Below are positions 17,091 to 26,442 of a DNA stretch of 64,000 bases, piece after piece. The notes below the pieces were generated by a model that worked only from the letters and a program-made list of their open reading frames with translations, did not search any database and was not told the origin of the DNA. Origin of the DNA: JAJEFO01 sp965209045 (GTDB lineage Bacteria; Pseudomonadota; Alphaproteobacteria; Rhodobacterales; Rhodobacteraceae). Where the stretch lies: assembly GCA_965209045.1 (NCBI GenBank), contig CBDBPW010000003.1:930001-994000 (forward strand), given 5' to 3'. The first letter of the stretch is position 1, and every line of letters begins with the position of its first letter. The translations under genes and the position numbers were made by a program.

Positions 17091-18575
17091 CTATTCCTCC
17101 AGAAGGGCGTTGAAGGCAGATTCGAGCATGCTGGCCGCCCGGGAGCGGCGGGCGGAGCGCGCCTCGAGCCGGCAGCGGCATGCCCGGGCCTTCCCTTCGT
17201 ATGCCTCGATCGCCCCGTCCAGTGCCGGGGCGGCCGGGCCGCCCGGCCGGTCACGGCGGAGGACAAAGGTCTCGGGGGCGACGGCAGCGGCGTACTGCCC
17301 CGGCGTGAGCACCGTTGCACGGCCTGTCGCCGATGCAAACGCGTCGGCAAAGACGTCGAATCCCCGCGACAGGCCCATGCCACGCGAGACCAAAGTGCGC
17401 GCCGTTGTCGCGGCGACTCCATGTGCGCGTCGAAAGCCCAATCCCTCGTCCCGGACGAGCGTATCGGCCAGTTCCGTGATCGTGACGCAGGCGGCGTCGC
17501 TGTTGGTCTCAAACCGTGACGCGTTGATCGAACAGGACGGCAGGAACGCCGCGAACAGTGCCAGCGCCCGCGCGCCGCGCTCGAACACGGCAAAGCCGGC
17601 TTGCTGGACCTCCGCCTCGCTGTCGTTCATGTCGGCAAACGGCGTATTGTGCATCGTGTTGATGATCGTGTCGCAGAGACCCGTCGTGACGCTCGACAGG
17701 TGCCGCAGGTGTTCGATCGGAACCGGATTCCGCTTTTGCGGCATGATCGAGGAAACCTGGACCAGGCTGTCAGGAACATGCAACTGGCCGACCTCGAAGG
17801 CGGACCATTGCGCCATGTCCTGCGCAACGCGTCCCAGATGCAGAAATACCAGCTTGATTGCGGAGTAGAGGCCGGTCACGTAGTCCACGGAGGCGATGCA
17901 GCCATAGGAATTCAGTTGCGGCTCCGCGAACCCGAGCAGGTCGGACACACGGTGCCGGTCGATGGGAAATCCGGACGTTGTGATCGCCGCGGCCCCCATC
18001 GGACAGAGGTCGAGAGAGTCGCAGGCCAAGTCCAGGCGCTCCACATCCCGCAGGAGACACTCGACGACCGCCGCAAGGTAGTGGCCGAAGGTCGTCGGCT
18101 GCGCAGGCTGCCCGTGCGTATAGGCGACGACAAGCGTGTCGCGCTCGGCACGCGCCTTCTCGATCAGCCCGTCGACGAGATGCAGGACCTGTTCCATCAG
18201 GCGTCCGGCCTTCTCGCGAAGAGCCATCCTGAACATGGTATGATCCATGTCGTTGCGCGAACGTGCCACGTGAAGCATCCCGCCGGGCTCGCCTATCCGT
18301 CGTTCAAGCTCGGATTCAACCAGGAAAAAGTAGTCCTCGTGCTCCTCCGAGTAGGACAGCTTGTCAGCGTCCACATCCCGCTCGATGTCCTGCAAGGCGG
18401 CTGCGATCGTCCGCCCCTCGTCCGCCGAAATGATCCCGGTTTCGTGCAGCATCACCAGGTGTGCCCTGTTGATCGCGTTCACGTGACCAGCGAAATGCGT
18501 CCTGATGCCTTCGAAGAGAGGGGCGAGAACCGTGTCCCGGTAGGTCGGGTGCGGGAAGGCCGGACGTTCCGTCAT
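17091..18575 (-). CDS. Argininosuccinate-lyase-like enzyme of the fumarase/aspartase superfamily
   Basis: 494 residues from the ATG at 18575, which shares an ATGA overlap with the permease stop. Superfamily landmarks: ARSRNDMDHTMFRM, THGQPAQPTTFGHYL with its catalytic-base region, and the signature loop SSIMPQKRNPVP (the Gly before SS is Val here). Members split a C-N or C-O bond to release fumarate or a related acid. Its place between a sugar permease and the ATPase gene, away from arginine genes, suggests a catabolic lyase acting on the imported compound rather than arginine synthesis. The C-terminal 60 residues are unusually Ala/Arg-rich. Confidence 0.8.
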   Translation of the reverse strand: MTERPAFPHPTYRDTVLAPLFEGIRTHFAGHVNAINRAHLVMLHETGIISADEGRTIAAALQDIERDVDADKLSYSEEHEDYFFLVESELERRIGEPGGMLHVARSRNDMDHTMFRMALREKAGRLMEQVLHLVDGLIEKARAERDTLVVAYTHGQPAQPTTFGHYLAAVVECLLRDVERLDLACDSLDLCPMGAAAITTSGFPIDRHRVSDLLGFAEPQLNSYGCIASVDYVTGLYSAIKLVFLHLGRVAQDMAQWSAFEVGQLHVPDSLVQVSSIMPQKRNPVPIEHLRHLSSVTTGLCDTIINTMHNTPFADMNDSEAEVQQAGFAVFERGARALALFAAFLPSCSINASRFETNSDAACVTITELADTLVRDEGLGFRRAHGVAATTARTLVSRGMGLSRGFDVFADAFASATGRATVLTPGQYAAAVAPETFVLRRDRPGGPAAPALDGAIEAYEGKARACRCRLEARSARRSRAASMLESAFNALLEE

Positions 18576-19453
18576 CCCTTCAACCCCGCCATGACGACGC
18601 CCCGGATGATGAAGCGCTGGAAGATCAGGAAAACGACAAGTGTCGGAACGGTCGAAATTGCCGCGCCGGTCATGATCAGTTCCCACTGGACGTCGGCCTC
18701 GTCGCCGAAGCTCGAGAGGCCGACCGGCAGCGTGTACATGTCAACCGAGTTTGTCACGATCAGCGGCCAGATGAAGGCCGTCCAGTTTCCCAGGAAGACG
18801 AAGATTGCCAGTGCCGCCAGCGCAGGCCGGACCAGCGGCATCGCAACCGTCCACCAGATCGCAAGTTCGTTCAGGCCGTCGATCCTCGCAGCTTCGATGA
18901 AGTCATCGGGGACGGTCTCGAAGAACTGCTTCATCAGGAAGGTGCCGAAGGCGGTCATGAGGCCCGGAAACATGATTCCCCAGTAGGAATCGAGCCACCC
19001 GAACGCCTGCGACATCAGGTACCATGGAATGACTAGCATCTCGGTCGGGATCATCAGGGTCGACAGGATCGCGATGAAGACGATGTAGCGTCCCGGGAAA
19101 CGGAACTTGCACAGCGTGTAGCCGACGAGGCTGTCGAACAGGATGTTGGAGATCGTGGTTATGGTGGCGATGACGAGCGAGTTGACGAACCAGCCGTAGA
19201 ACCTGCCGTCCTCCAGAACGTAGGTGTAGTTTTCCAGGTGCGGCTCGTTGGGCACGAGGGCCAGGTTGTAGATTTCGTGCGGCCATTTCAGCGATGTCGA
19301 GATCATGTACGCGATCGGCATCACCATCAGGACGCCGCCGGTGAAGAGAACCAGCCAGCGGACGACCTGCCCGGTGCTGGCCGATCTCCGCGGCGTCTTG
19401 GAGGCCAGGAGGGTCTTCGAGCTTGCCCTGATTTCCGCGACGGCACTGCCCAC
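18572..19453 (-). CDS. Carbohydrate ABC transporter permease, MalG type
   Basis: 293 residues with six predicted membrane helices; the EAA cytoplasmic loop is visible as EAARIDGLNELAIWWTVAMPL. The C-terminus MAGLKG is typical of MalG-like subunits. It starts one base after the upstream permease gene and overlaps the lyase gene by four bases. With the 19455-20342 product it forms the channel of the importer. Confidence 0.92.
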   Translation of the reverse strand: MGSAVAEIRASSKTLLASKTPRRSASTGQVVRWLVLFTGGVLMVMPIAYMISTSLKWPHEIYNLALVPNEPHLENYTYVLEDGRFYGWFVNSLVIATITTISNILFDSLVGYTLCKFRFPGRYIVFIAILSTLMIPTEMLVIPWYLMSQAFGWLDSYWGIMFPGLMTAFGTFLMKQFFETVPDDFIEAARIDGLNELAIWWTVAMPLVRPALAALAIFVFLGNWTAFIWPLIVTNSVDMYTLPVGLSSFGDEADVQWELIMTGAAISTVPTLVVFLIFQRFIIRGVVMAGLKG

Positions 19454-19454
19454 G

Positions 19455-20342
19455 TCAGTTGTCCCTGAGTATGCGCAGTTGCACGAGGCTGACGATCAGG
19501 AGGATCAGGAACAGCACGACGGTCTGCGCCGCGGCGTAACCCATGTTGAAGTCGGTAAACGCGCTTTGGTAAATCATCAGGACGAGCGGTTTCGTCGAGT
19601 TGAGCGGGCCACCCGGGTCATTGGTGGTCATGTTGAAGACATGATCGAATATCCTCAGGAAGCCGATCGAGGAGAAGACCACGATGAAGACGATCGTGGG
19701 CTTCAAGAGGGGAAGCGTGATCTCCCAGAGGATCGTCCAGTTCGACACGCCGTCGATCCGCGCTGCCTCGTAGTAGCTTCGCGGGATGGCCCGCAGGCCC
19801 GCCATGAATATGATGATCTGGAATCCGAGCCCGGCCCAGACGGCCGGTGCCAGGATCGCTGGAAGCGCAAGCGTCGTCGAGCGCAGGAACTCCACCTGGG
19901 GAATCCCGGCCGTGGCAAGGACATTGTTGAACAGCCCGATCGGAACCGGCTGGTAGAACCAGCGCCAGACCCAGGCCATGGCCACGGCCGTCGTCATGAA
20001 CGGCAGGAAATAGAGCATCCTGAGGAACCCGTGCATGAAGCGCAGCCTGTCGAGGTGATAGGCGATCACGAAGGAGATCACCAGGCTGACCGGGGTGCCG
20101 ATCAGCAGGTACACGAATGTGTTGCGAAAGACCTTCCAGAAGACCGGATCGTTCCAGAGTTTCGCGTAGTTGACCCAGCCGGCCCAGGTCCGGTCGCCGA
20201 GCAGGTTCCAGTTCTGGAACGAGATGACCATGGCGTTTGCCGTGGGATAGAACCGGATCACCACGTAGAACACGATGGGCACGGCAAGGAACGCCCACGC
20301 CCAGACGATCTGCTTTTGCCGGATTGAGAGCCTGTGGTACAT
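19455..20342 (-). CDS. Carbohydrate ABC transporter permease, MalF/UgpA type
   Basis: 295 residues, about six membrane helices, with the EAA loop YYEAARIDGVSNWTILWEIT. The N-terminal segment (WAWAFLAVPIVFYVVIRFYP) is the usual first helix of the UgpA/MalF1 group. It follows the binding-protein gene after a gap of 87 bases that contains a strong hairpin. Confidence 0.92.
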   Translation of the reverse strand: MYHRLSIRQKQIVWAWAFLAVPIVFYVVIRFYPTANAMVISFQNWNLLGDRTWAGWVNYAKLWNDPVFWKVFRNTFVYLLIGTPVSLVISFVIAYHLDRLRFMHGFLRMLYFLPFMTTAVAMAWVWRWFYQPVPIGLFNNVLATAGIPQVEFLRSTTLALPAILAPAVWAGLGFQIIIFMAGLRAIPRSYYEAARIDGVSNWTILWEITLPLLKPTIVFIVVFSSIGFLRIFDHVFNMTTNDPGGPLNSTKPLVLMIYQSAFTDFNMGYAAAQTVVLFLILLIVSLVQLRILRDN

Positions 20343-20396
20343 TCTCGTACGCTCGCAGGTAGGAAGTCCTGGTCAGGGGTTCCGAGCGCGAATTGC

Positions 20397-20421
20397 GAGC
20401 CCCGGACGGTGTCCGGGACTC
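20397..20421 (-). terminator. Hairpin after the sugar-binding-protein gene
   Basis: CCCGGAC-GGT-GTCCGGG (20401-20417) is a perfect 7-base stem with a 3-base loop; beyond one mismatch it extends by GAG/CTC on each side. It lies just after the binding-protein stop at 20430 and before the first permease. No T run. Likely an mRNA-stabilising or attenuating element that favours binding-protein expression. Confidence 0.6.
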
Positions 20422-20429
20422 GCCTGAAT

Positions 20430-21686
20430 CTAGTTGTAGTATTCGTTCAGCAGTTCCTGCTCGGCCTCGGCCGCGATGGCAATGCTGTCCGCCACTGCCT
20501 GGCCTTCGATGTCGATGCGCTGAACCATGTCGATCAGGATCTGCCGCTGCGCGCTTTCATTGGCGAACTTTGTCGTGTTCGCATAGGCAAGGCCACGGAT
20601 GAAGGGCCCGAAAACCTCGTCGTTCGCATTGGCTTCGGTCAAGCCGACCGAGGGTTTCGCAGGCAGTTCGCCAACGACGTCGAGCCAGATCTGCATGGCC
20701 TCGTCCGACGTCACGTACTGCATGAACTTCACGGCGGCATCGTATTTCTCGCCTTCCGCCTTCGTCGTTATGGCGTTCACCCAGTAGGACGAGTAGTTCG
20801 AACGCATGCCGTCGGAATTCGCGGGCAGTTCCGTGACGCCCCACTTGAGGCCGCGCGTCTTGTTCAGCGAGCCGATGCGGAACGAGCCGTCGATGTGCAT
20901 GCCTGCACGACCGGCCTTGAAGGCCGCCTGGGGCTCGTCCATGAATCCGAATGCGGAAACTTTGTGCTCGCTCACGAGACCGGTGTAGAACGCGGCCGCC
21001 GCCATCCCGGCATCCGAGTTGTAGTTGACGGTCCTGTAGTCATCGAGGTAGGGCTCGCCACCGAACTGGCGTACCAGGACTTCCCGGAACCAGTGATGGT
21101 CCTGGGCGTTCATGCCCGCCGTAATGCCGACCTGCGTGAGATTGCCCGCAGCATCCGTCTTCGTCAGCATCTTCGCGGTTTCAATGAGCTCATCCAGCGT
21201 CTCCGGCGGACCGCTGATCCCGGCCTCGTCGAACAGGGTCTTGTTGTAAAACAGGGCGAGCGAGCGGACGGCGGTTGGCAGAGCCCAGTAGTTGTCGCCT
21301 TCACGCATGGCGCCGACCATCGGGAAGAACTCATCCTCGATCATCGACGGCGGAAAGGCGTCGTTGGGAAGCGGCTGGATCAGTTCGGCGGCCACGTAGT
21401 CGTTCAACCAGCCGTAGAAGAGCTGCACGACGTCGGGGCCTTCGCCCGCGGGAATCGCGGCAGCGACCTTGGTCCGGTAGTCCGCGTACGGGAAATGGGT
21501 CATCGTGACCGTGATATCCGGATTCGCCGACTCGAAGTTCTCGATCAATTGCTCCATTGCAGTGACGCGTGCGTCAAAGAAGTACTGCCAGTATTCGATC
21601 TCAACTTCGGCCTGCGCGGATCCAGCTGCCAGCATCGCCGCTGTCGCAACGCCGGCGATCCTAGATTTCTTCAGTTTCACAAGCAT
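20430..21686 (-). CDS. Carbohydrate ABC transporter substrate-binding protein
   Basis: I place the start at the ATG at 21686 (MLVKLKKSRIAG), because AAGGA sits 9 bases upstream; the ATG at 21698 abuts that site and leaves no spacing. The 418-residue protein has a signal peptide ending near GSAQA-EVEIEY, then the SBP_bac_1 fold (EIEYWQYFFDARVTAMEQLI, GPDVVQLFYGWLNDYV, GRAGMHIDGSFR). It captures a sugar or polyol for the permeases below. First gene of the operon and divergent from the PIG-L gene, so both probably share the 21687-22009 control region. Confidence 0.9.
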   Translation of the reverse strand: MLVKLKKSRIAGVATAAMLAAGSAQAEVEIEYWQYFFDARVTAMEQLIENFESANPDITVTMTHFPYADYRTKVAAAIPAGEGPDVVQLFYGWLNDYVAAELIQPLPNDAFPPSMIEDEFFPMVGAMREGDNYWALPTAVRSLALFYNKTLFDEAGISGPPETLDELIETAKMLTKTDAAGNLTQVGITAGMNAQDHHWFREVLVRQFGGEPYLDDYRTVNYNSDAGMAAAAFYTGLVSEHKVSAFGFMDEPQAAFKAGRAGMHIDGSFRIGSLNKTRGLKWGVTELPANSDGMRSNYSSYWVNAITTKAEGEKYDAAVKFMQYVTSDEAMQIWLDVVGELPAKPSVGLTEANANDEVFGPFIRGLAYANTTKFANESAQRQILIDMVQRIDIEGQAVADSIAIAAEAEQELLNEYYN

Positions 21687-22009
21687 TTTGGTGGACATCC
21701 TTCGTGTTGGTGTTGATGGGTCCTGCCCGGCCCGGCCCTCTTGCCGGTCTCGAGCGTAGCGCGGCCAAGTTGTATTCACAAGCGGGATGGGCTAGCGGTG
21801 CGGGCGATGGCGAGCACCGGGACCACGGCGAATGACGCAGCGCAGGGACGCGGCACCGGTTGCGCGGAGCGAGTTCCGCGCCCGAGCGAGGGTGGCCCGC
21901 ACGCCAGGCACAAGGCCGGACTGCTAGCGGCCGCAGACCATGCACCTTCACGGGACCCGTATCCTGCCGCGTGCCCGGGCGGGACGGTCACGGGACCAAG
22001 GCTAGGGTG
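21687..22009. other. Divergent control region between sugar-binding protein and PIG-L genes
   Basis: 323 bases between oppositely transcribed starts. It must hold both promoters. I see no unambiguous -35/-10 pairs, repeats or gene; the stretch is GC-rich throughout, and open frames across it are extensions of the flanking genes. Confidence 0.4.
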
Positions 22010-24382
22010 ATGCCGACGCCGGACCAGATCCGCATCGAGAGAGATCGCGCACGGCCGCGCGTCATGGAACTCTGGTGGGCGCTCAGGCCGCTGACATCGG
22101 TGATCCGTTTCATGAACACCGGCGCCCATCCGGATGACGAAACGTCGGCAATGCTTGCTGCGCTTGGAATCCGGGACGGGTTCAACCTGTCCTTCGCGTG
22201 CGCGACCCGTGGCGAGGGCGGACAAAACGACATCGGGAGCGAGCTTTCCGGGGATCTCGGTGCGCTGAGGACGGCCGAAATGGAAAGAGCCTGCGAGATC
22301 CTCGGCATGAGGATGTACTGGCTGTCCGAAAGCCCGGCAGACCCGATCGTCGATTTCGGATTCTCGAAGAGCGGAACCGAGACGCTTGCCCGCTGGAGTC
22401 CCGAACGCACGCTTGCGCGGTTCGTCGAGATCGTCAGGACCGAGCGTCCCGACGTCATCTGCCCGACCTTCCTGGACGTTCCCGGCCAGCATGGGCACCA
22501 CAGGGCAATGACGGAATCCGCGCGGCTGGTCATGGCCGCCGCGGCCGATCGGAACTTTCCGAGCAACCGGGCGCCGTGGCAGGTCAGGAAACTCTACCTC
22601 CCTGCATGGTCCGGTGCGGGCCGCTCGTATGACGACGACGTCGGGCCGCCGACCGCCACGGTCGTGGTGCCCGGCAGGGGCGTCGATCCGGTCAGCGGCT
22701 GGAGCTGGGAGAGGATCGGGCAGCAGTCGCGGTCGTTCCACCGATCCCAGGGCATGGGCCGGTGGATCGCTGCGGACGAGGAACGGGACTGGCCGCTTCA
22801 CCTGGCCGAAAGCCATGTCACGGGCCCGGACAAGACACCGGCATCAGGCCTTCCGGCGACGGTCAGCGACCTCGCGCAAATTGACGGCGCGGACTCGATC
22901 GCGGATCCCCTGCGATCGGCAGGACGGGCGCTCGACGAGACCGTGTCCGCGTTTCCCGATTTCGATTCTGTGGCTCAGGCCGCCGCGCGGGCGCTCGAGT
23001 GCATCCGCGCCGCACGGGACTCCTGTCCCGCAGACCTGCGTGGCGAGATCCTGCATCGCCTCTCTGCCAAGGAAACACAGCTCGGACATGTCAGGCGGAT
23101 CGCACTCGGCGTCGAAGCACGTGCACGCCTCGGGGAAAGATGGCTGCATCCGGGAGGCAGGACCACGATTTCGCTCGAGCAACGGACGGGAACGGCGAGC
23201 AGCGTTCACGCCGTGGTCGAACCCTCTCCGGGCTGCAAGGTCGCGGACGGGACCTATCGCGTTGGCCCGGAGGCGGCTTCGACCGATCCCTACCGGGACC
23301 GTTTCGATCCAGGGATGGCGGCCGCGCCGATGCTGTCACTGGACATCGATGCCCATGGAATCCGTTCGAACTGCCGGCTTCCGCTCGACGACCCGGCGGT
23401 CATCCTGCCGGAAGCCACGGCCCGGCTCGAGCCGGATTCGGCGGTCGTGAACCTTGCCACGAACTCGAGGCGGGTCGAGGTGGCTGTCACGGGCGTGCAC
23501 CCGGCATCTGCAGATGCGGAGTTCGACCTGCCCTCGGGCTGGAATCTCGCAAAGGCGGACGGGGGATTCGCGTTCACGGCCCCGGAGAGCGCCGAGGAGG
23601 GCCTCTATTCTATCCCGTTGCACCTGGATGGCAGGCCCGCCACCACCGTCCAGCGGATATCGTATCCCCATATCGCCGCAACAGCATTCTGTCGCAGGGC
23701 AGAAGTGCGGGTCCGCGTTCTTTCGGCTCATGTCCCGGATGTCCGTGTCGGCTACATCGGCTCCGGAAACGACAGGATCGACCGCTGGCTCGCCGCGCTC
23801 GGAGCGGACGTCTCGGCCGTGTCCGACGACGAATTGCGAAAGGCGGCGGCGCACTGGCAGTACGACACGATCGTCGTGGGGATATTCGCGATGAAGATGC
23901 GCCCGGGCCTCGCCGGGGCCATGCCGGCCCTGCATCGCTGGACAAGGGACGGCGGGACGCTCGTAACTCTCTACCATCGGCCGTGGGACAACTGGGATCC
24001 CGAAACCGTTCCGCCGAAGAGGCTGGAAATCGGCCAGCCTTCGCTTCGCTGGCGCGTGACCGACGAGACCTCGGACGTCGCCCATCTCGAGCCGACTCAC
24101 CCGGTCCTGGTGCATCCCAACAGGATCGGGCCGGATGACTGGGCGGGCTGGCACAAGGAAAGGGGCCTATATTTCGCGAAGTCCTGGGACCGGGCCTATC
24201 GTCCTTTGGTCGAGATGGCGGACCCGGGCGAACGACCGCACCGCGGTGCATTGCTAGCGGCGGACATCGGCCGGGGGCGGCACGTCCACACGTCGTTGGT
24301 GCTGCATCACCAGATGGAAAAGCTCGTGCCCGGCGCGTTCCGGCTCATGGCTAACACGATCCAGCGAAGACGGCCTGAGTGA
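22010..24382 (+). CDS. Large PIG-L (LmbE-like) family deacetylase with extra C-terminal domains
   Basis: 790 residues from the ATG at 22010. The N-terminal domain has the zinc motif GAHPDDE (residues 38-44) and the second histidine site GQHGHH (160-165), as in de-N-acetylases such as LmbE/MshB. Residues about 430-560 look like a beta-sandwich, and about 590-780 like a glutamine-amidotransferase-like Rossmann domain without an obvious catalytic Cys (inferred from its pattern). PIG-L proteins of 250-300 residues are usual, so this is a multidomain form. No signal peptide is evident. Divergent from the sugar importer and lyase operon, it may deacetylate an imported N-acetylated amino sugar. Confidence 0.82.
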   Translation: MPTPDQIRIERDRARPRVMELWWALRPLTSVIRFMNTGAHPDDETSAMLAALGIRDGFNLSFACATRGEGGQNDIGSELSGDLGALRTAEMERACEILGMRMYWLSESPADPIVDFGFSKSGTETLARWSPERTLARFVEIVRTERPDVICPTFLDVPGQHGHHRAMTESARLVMAAAADRNFPSNRAPWQVRKLYLPAWSGAGRSYDDDVGPPTATVVVPGRGVDPVSGWSWERIGQQSRSFHRSQGMGRWIAADEERDWPLHLAESHVTGPDKTPASGLPATVSDLAQIDGADSIADPLRSAGRALDETVSAFPDFDSVAQAAARALECIRAARDSCPADLRGEILHRLSAKETQLGHVRRIALGVEARARLGERWLHPGGRTTISLEQRTGTASSVHAVVEPSPGCKVADGTYRVGPEAASTDPYRDRFDPGMAAAPMLSLDIDAHGIRSNCRLPLDDPAVILPEATARLEPDSAVVNLATNSRRVEVAVTGVHPASADAEFDLPSGWNLAKADGGFAFTAPESAEEGLYSIPLHLDGRPATTVQRISYPHIAATAFCRRAEVRVRVLSAHVPDVRVGYIGSGNDRIDRWLAALGADVSAVSDDELRKAAAHWQYDTIVVGIFAMKMRPGLAGAMPALHRWTRDGGTLVTLYHRPWDNWDPETVPPKRLEIGQPSLRWRVTDETSDVAHLEPTHPVLVHPNRIGPDDWAGWHKERGLYFAKSWDRAYRPLVEMADPGERPHRGALLAADIGRGRHVHTSLVLHHQMEKLVPGAFRLMANTIQRRRPE

Positions 24383-24547
24383 CCGCGGCCGGTTTCCTTG
24401 GCCAGATGCAATTGGCCGGATGCAAGGCAACCGGTGCACGTGTCCGCGCAATGGCGGAGTGCGTCGTCCAGCCACGCCGGTGCGGACGATTTCCCACACC
24501 GGATTTTCGGAAAGACATGAAGGCGGACGCGGGCAGGCGGGACGCAG

Positions 24548-25558
24548 TCAGGACGGCCGGTTGGCCTCGGCTTCGAGAGCTAGGAGTCGTTCGATCAGAA
24601 CATCGAACGACGGCGCGTCGGCGCCCACGATTCCGGCGCGGCGCATGGCGTCGTAGTCGGACCGGAGGCCGCCAAGTTGATCCTCGTCGGGAACGAGCCG
24701 GAGCCGACCGTCCAGGCAGTCGCTGTAGTTGGCGTAGCTCGCGTTGAAGAAGACGGTCTTGTGGCGGACGACGTCCTCCTGCAGGGCGCGGTCGGCGAGC
24801 GCCGCGCGGCCTGCGTCGTGCCGGGCGAGGCAAGCAAGGTCGAACCAGTGGCGGGAGAGCCGTTCCGGGCTGGCGGCGAGCCGGCGCCGGTGACACTCGA
24901 CATGGACCAGGGTGGCCTTCTCCCAAAAGGTGCGCGCCGGGGAAAGCACCGTTATCATTGCCGTGGGGTAGTCGAGCCCGTCGGTCATGGCGGCGATGTC
25001 GGGCACGATCTCGTGGCGCTCGTTCGGGTCGACGACGTTGCGGCCCCCGAACTCCAGCAGGACCTCGCTCGCGAGGTAGCCGAGGGGGTTCTCGACAGCC
25101 GAGGGATATGCGAAGCGGACGTGCTCGCCGCCCTCGTCGATGCAGACGGCGGGCCGGCCCGACGCCGGGAGCCCATCGGCAGCGGCCTCGAGAGCGGGAC
25201 CGACGACATCGCGGGTATAACTCTCCACGCGTGTCTTGAGGCGGTCGCCGAACCGGCGGATCGCGGACCGGCTGACGCCCGGCGCGAAGGGATCGAACCC
25301 CTCGGCGAAGGCGCGGTAGTCGAGGGTGATGTCGACATCCTCGGAGAAGCGGTCGATGACGCCGTAGACCTTGGAGAGCGAGGTGCCACCCTTGAAGGCC
25401 ATCGGGTGGCGGTCCGGGATCGAGAAGAGGACCTGGAGGACCCGGCAAATCCAGACGTCCTTCTCCAGGTTGACCGCTGGCCGACCGGACCGCACGGCGG
25501 CGGTCTGGAGGATGTCCCGCCGGTCCGCGGCCGGGAGCGTGAGGAAGGCGTCAGCCAC
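24548..25558 (-). CDS. AbiEii/AbiGii-family nucleotidyltransferase toxin
   Basis: 336 residues from a GTG at 25558, overlapping the upstream antitoxin gene by 8 bases. The nucleotidyltransferase motifs are FKGGTSLSKVYG and RFSEDVDIT, followed by LLEFGGRNVVDPNERHEIVPDIA and the FWEKATLVHVECHR helix typical of AbiEii. In the AbiE system this protein is the toxin, which has been described as blocking growth by modifying nucleic-acid targets; the cognate AbiEi neutralises and represses it. All motifs look intact. Confidence 0.88.
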   Translation of the reverse strand: MADAFLTLPAADRRDILQTAAVRSGRPAVNLEKDVWICRVLQVLFSIPDRHPMAFKGGTSLSKVYGVIDRFSEDVDITLDYRAFAEGFDPFAPGVSRSAIRRFGDRLKTRVESYTRDVVGPALEAAADGLPASGRPAVCIDEGGEHVRFAYPSAVENPLGYLASEVLLEFGGRNVVDPNERHEIVPDIAAMTDGLDYPTAMITVLSPARTFWEKATLVHVECHRRRLAASPERLSRHWFDLACLARHDAGRAALADRALQEDVVRHKTVFFNASYANYSDCLDGRLRLVPDEDQLGGLRSDYDAMRRAGIVGADAPSFDVLIERLLALEAEANRPS

Positions 25559-26150
25559 GGACGGCCGCCCCCGCGTCGAGCGCGTCGGCCATCCAGGCCG
25601 GCATGTCGGCCGCGCGGAGCCTGGAAAACGCATCCGGACCGATCGCGGACTCGATCCTGGCAACCGCTTCCGGCGTCGCATTGCCCCTGCCGAGATACCA
25701 GAGTGCCGCCAGCGCGAGGCCGGCAGCCTCGCCGGCAAACTGAAGCCGGCGGCGGTTCGAGGTGTGGACCAGCCGGACCGTTGCGTTGCCGACGCGGATC
25801 GTGCGGCTGGACGCGTTGGTGTGGTACACCGGCGTCGTCGGGGCCTGGGTGCTGAGGCCGAGGCGCCGGGCGGCCTCGGCGCCGTGCACCTGGATGGTCT
25901 CGCCGTTGTCCCGGGCGATGACTCGGACCACCTCGGCGACGCCCGGAACGACGCTGCCCACGAAGCGGCTCTTCCTGGGGCGGACGAAGACGCCCCGAGC
26001 GAGGCGCTCGATCCCGCCCTCTTCCACGATGCGCGAAAGCGCCCGGTCAACGGCGCCGCGCGAACCGTGCCCGGCGAAGCGCGAGGTCGTGAAGGGCCGG
26101 CCCCTCGGCAGGTTGCGAAGTTCGGTGCGGATGGTCTGGGCGACAGACAT
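25551..26150 (-). CDS. AbiEi-family antitoxin / DUF6088 regulator
   Basis: 199 residues: an N-terminal winged helix (LPRGRPFTTSRFAGHGSRGAVDRALSRI region), the linker LARGVFVRPRKSRF, and an AbiEi-like domain (VHGAEAARRLGLSTQAPTTPVYHT). AbiEi proteins bind inverted repeats in their own promoter and counter the AbiEii toxin. Here AAGGAG precedes the ATG and a palindrome covers the promoter. Overlap with the toxin gene indicates translational coupling. Confidence 0.88.
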   Translation of the reverse strand: MSVAQTIRTELRNLPRGRPFTTSRFAGHGSRGAVDRALSRIVEEGGIERLARGVFVRPRKSRFVGSVVPGVAEVVRVIARDNGETIQVHGAEAARRLGLSTQAPTTPVYHTNASSRTIRVGNATVRLVHTSNRRRLQFAGEAAGLALAALWYLGRGNATPEAVARIESAIGPDAFSRLRAADMPAWMADALDAGAAVRG

Positions 26151-26165
26151 TTCTGGATTTCTCCT

Positions 26166-26202
26166 TGTCCGAAAACATAGGAGTTTTGCGGACAGTTTTC
26201 AA
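26166..26202 (-). promoter_or_regulatory. Promoter and palindromic operator of the AbiE operon
   Basis: On the minus strand TTGAAA (26197-26202) and TATGTT (26174-26179) are a -35/-10 pair with a 17-base spacer. An inverted repeat, read on the plus strand as TGTCCGAAAAC then GTTTTGCGGACA (26166-26194), spans the spacer and -10. The arms match except for one extra base. Binding of AbiEi here would block RNA polymerase, fitting the autorepression known for the family. The start codon is 24 bases beyond the -10. Confidence 0.65.
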
Positions 26203-26223
26203 GCGCTGACCCTACATGTCCCC

Positions 26224-26442
26224 TCATCGCGCGCTCTGTCTGTCCGCCTCCGCCATCGTGGTCGCCTGGCGCTTCGCCGCCCACGCGTCCAAATCCGACC
26301 TGCGATAACGCAGGCGGTTGCCGCAACGGTGGAAGGCGGGCCCGCTGCCCTTTGACCGGTGGCTGCCGAAGATTCGCTCGCGCTATCGCAGGATGCCCGC
26401 CGCTTCGTGGGATCGGAGGAATTCGGGAGAGACCGCGCCCCG
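26224..26442 (-). pseudogene. Inactivated excisionase-like helix-turn-helix gene
   Basis: On the minus strand one frame reads a typical HTH_17/AlpA-type domain: FLRSHEAAGILR, then a TAG stop at 26383-26385, then RERIFGSHRSKGSGPAFHRC and GNRLRYRRSDLDAWAAKR, ending at TGA 26224. Such proteins normally read about LTSREAADYLRVSERTL...GSGPAFRKLGRRVRYRRSDLDAW, so the TAG falls inside the DNA-recognition region and no start codon is seen before the TGA at 26443-26445. It is therefore a dead gene, next to the AbiE promoter. It suggests a decayed mobile element. Confidence 0.6.

Noticed and set aside
17601..18986. A 461-codon plus-strand frame over the lyase and permease genes
   Set aside because: Covers two coupled, recognisable genes on the other strand and has no motif of its own.
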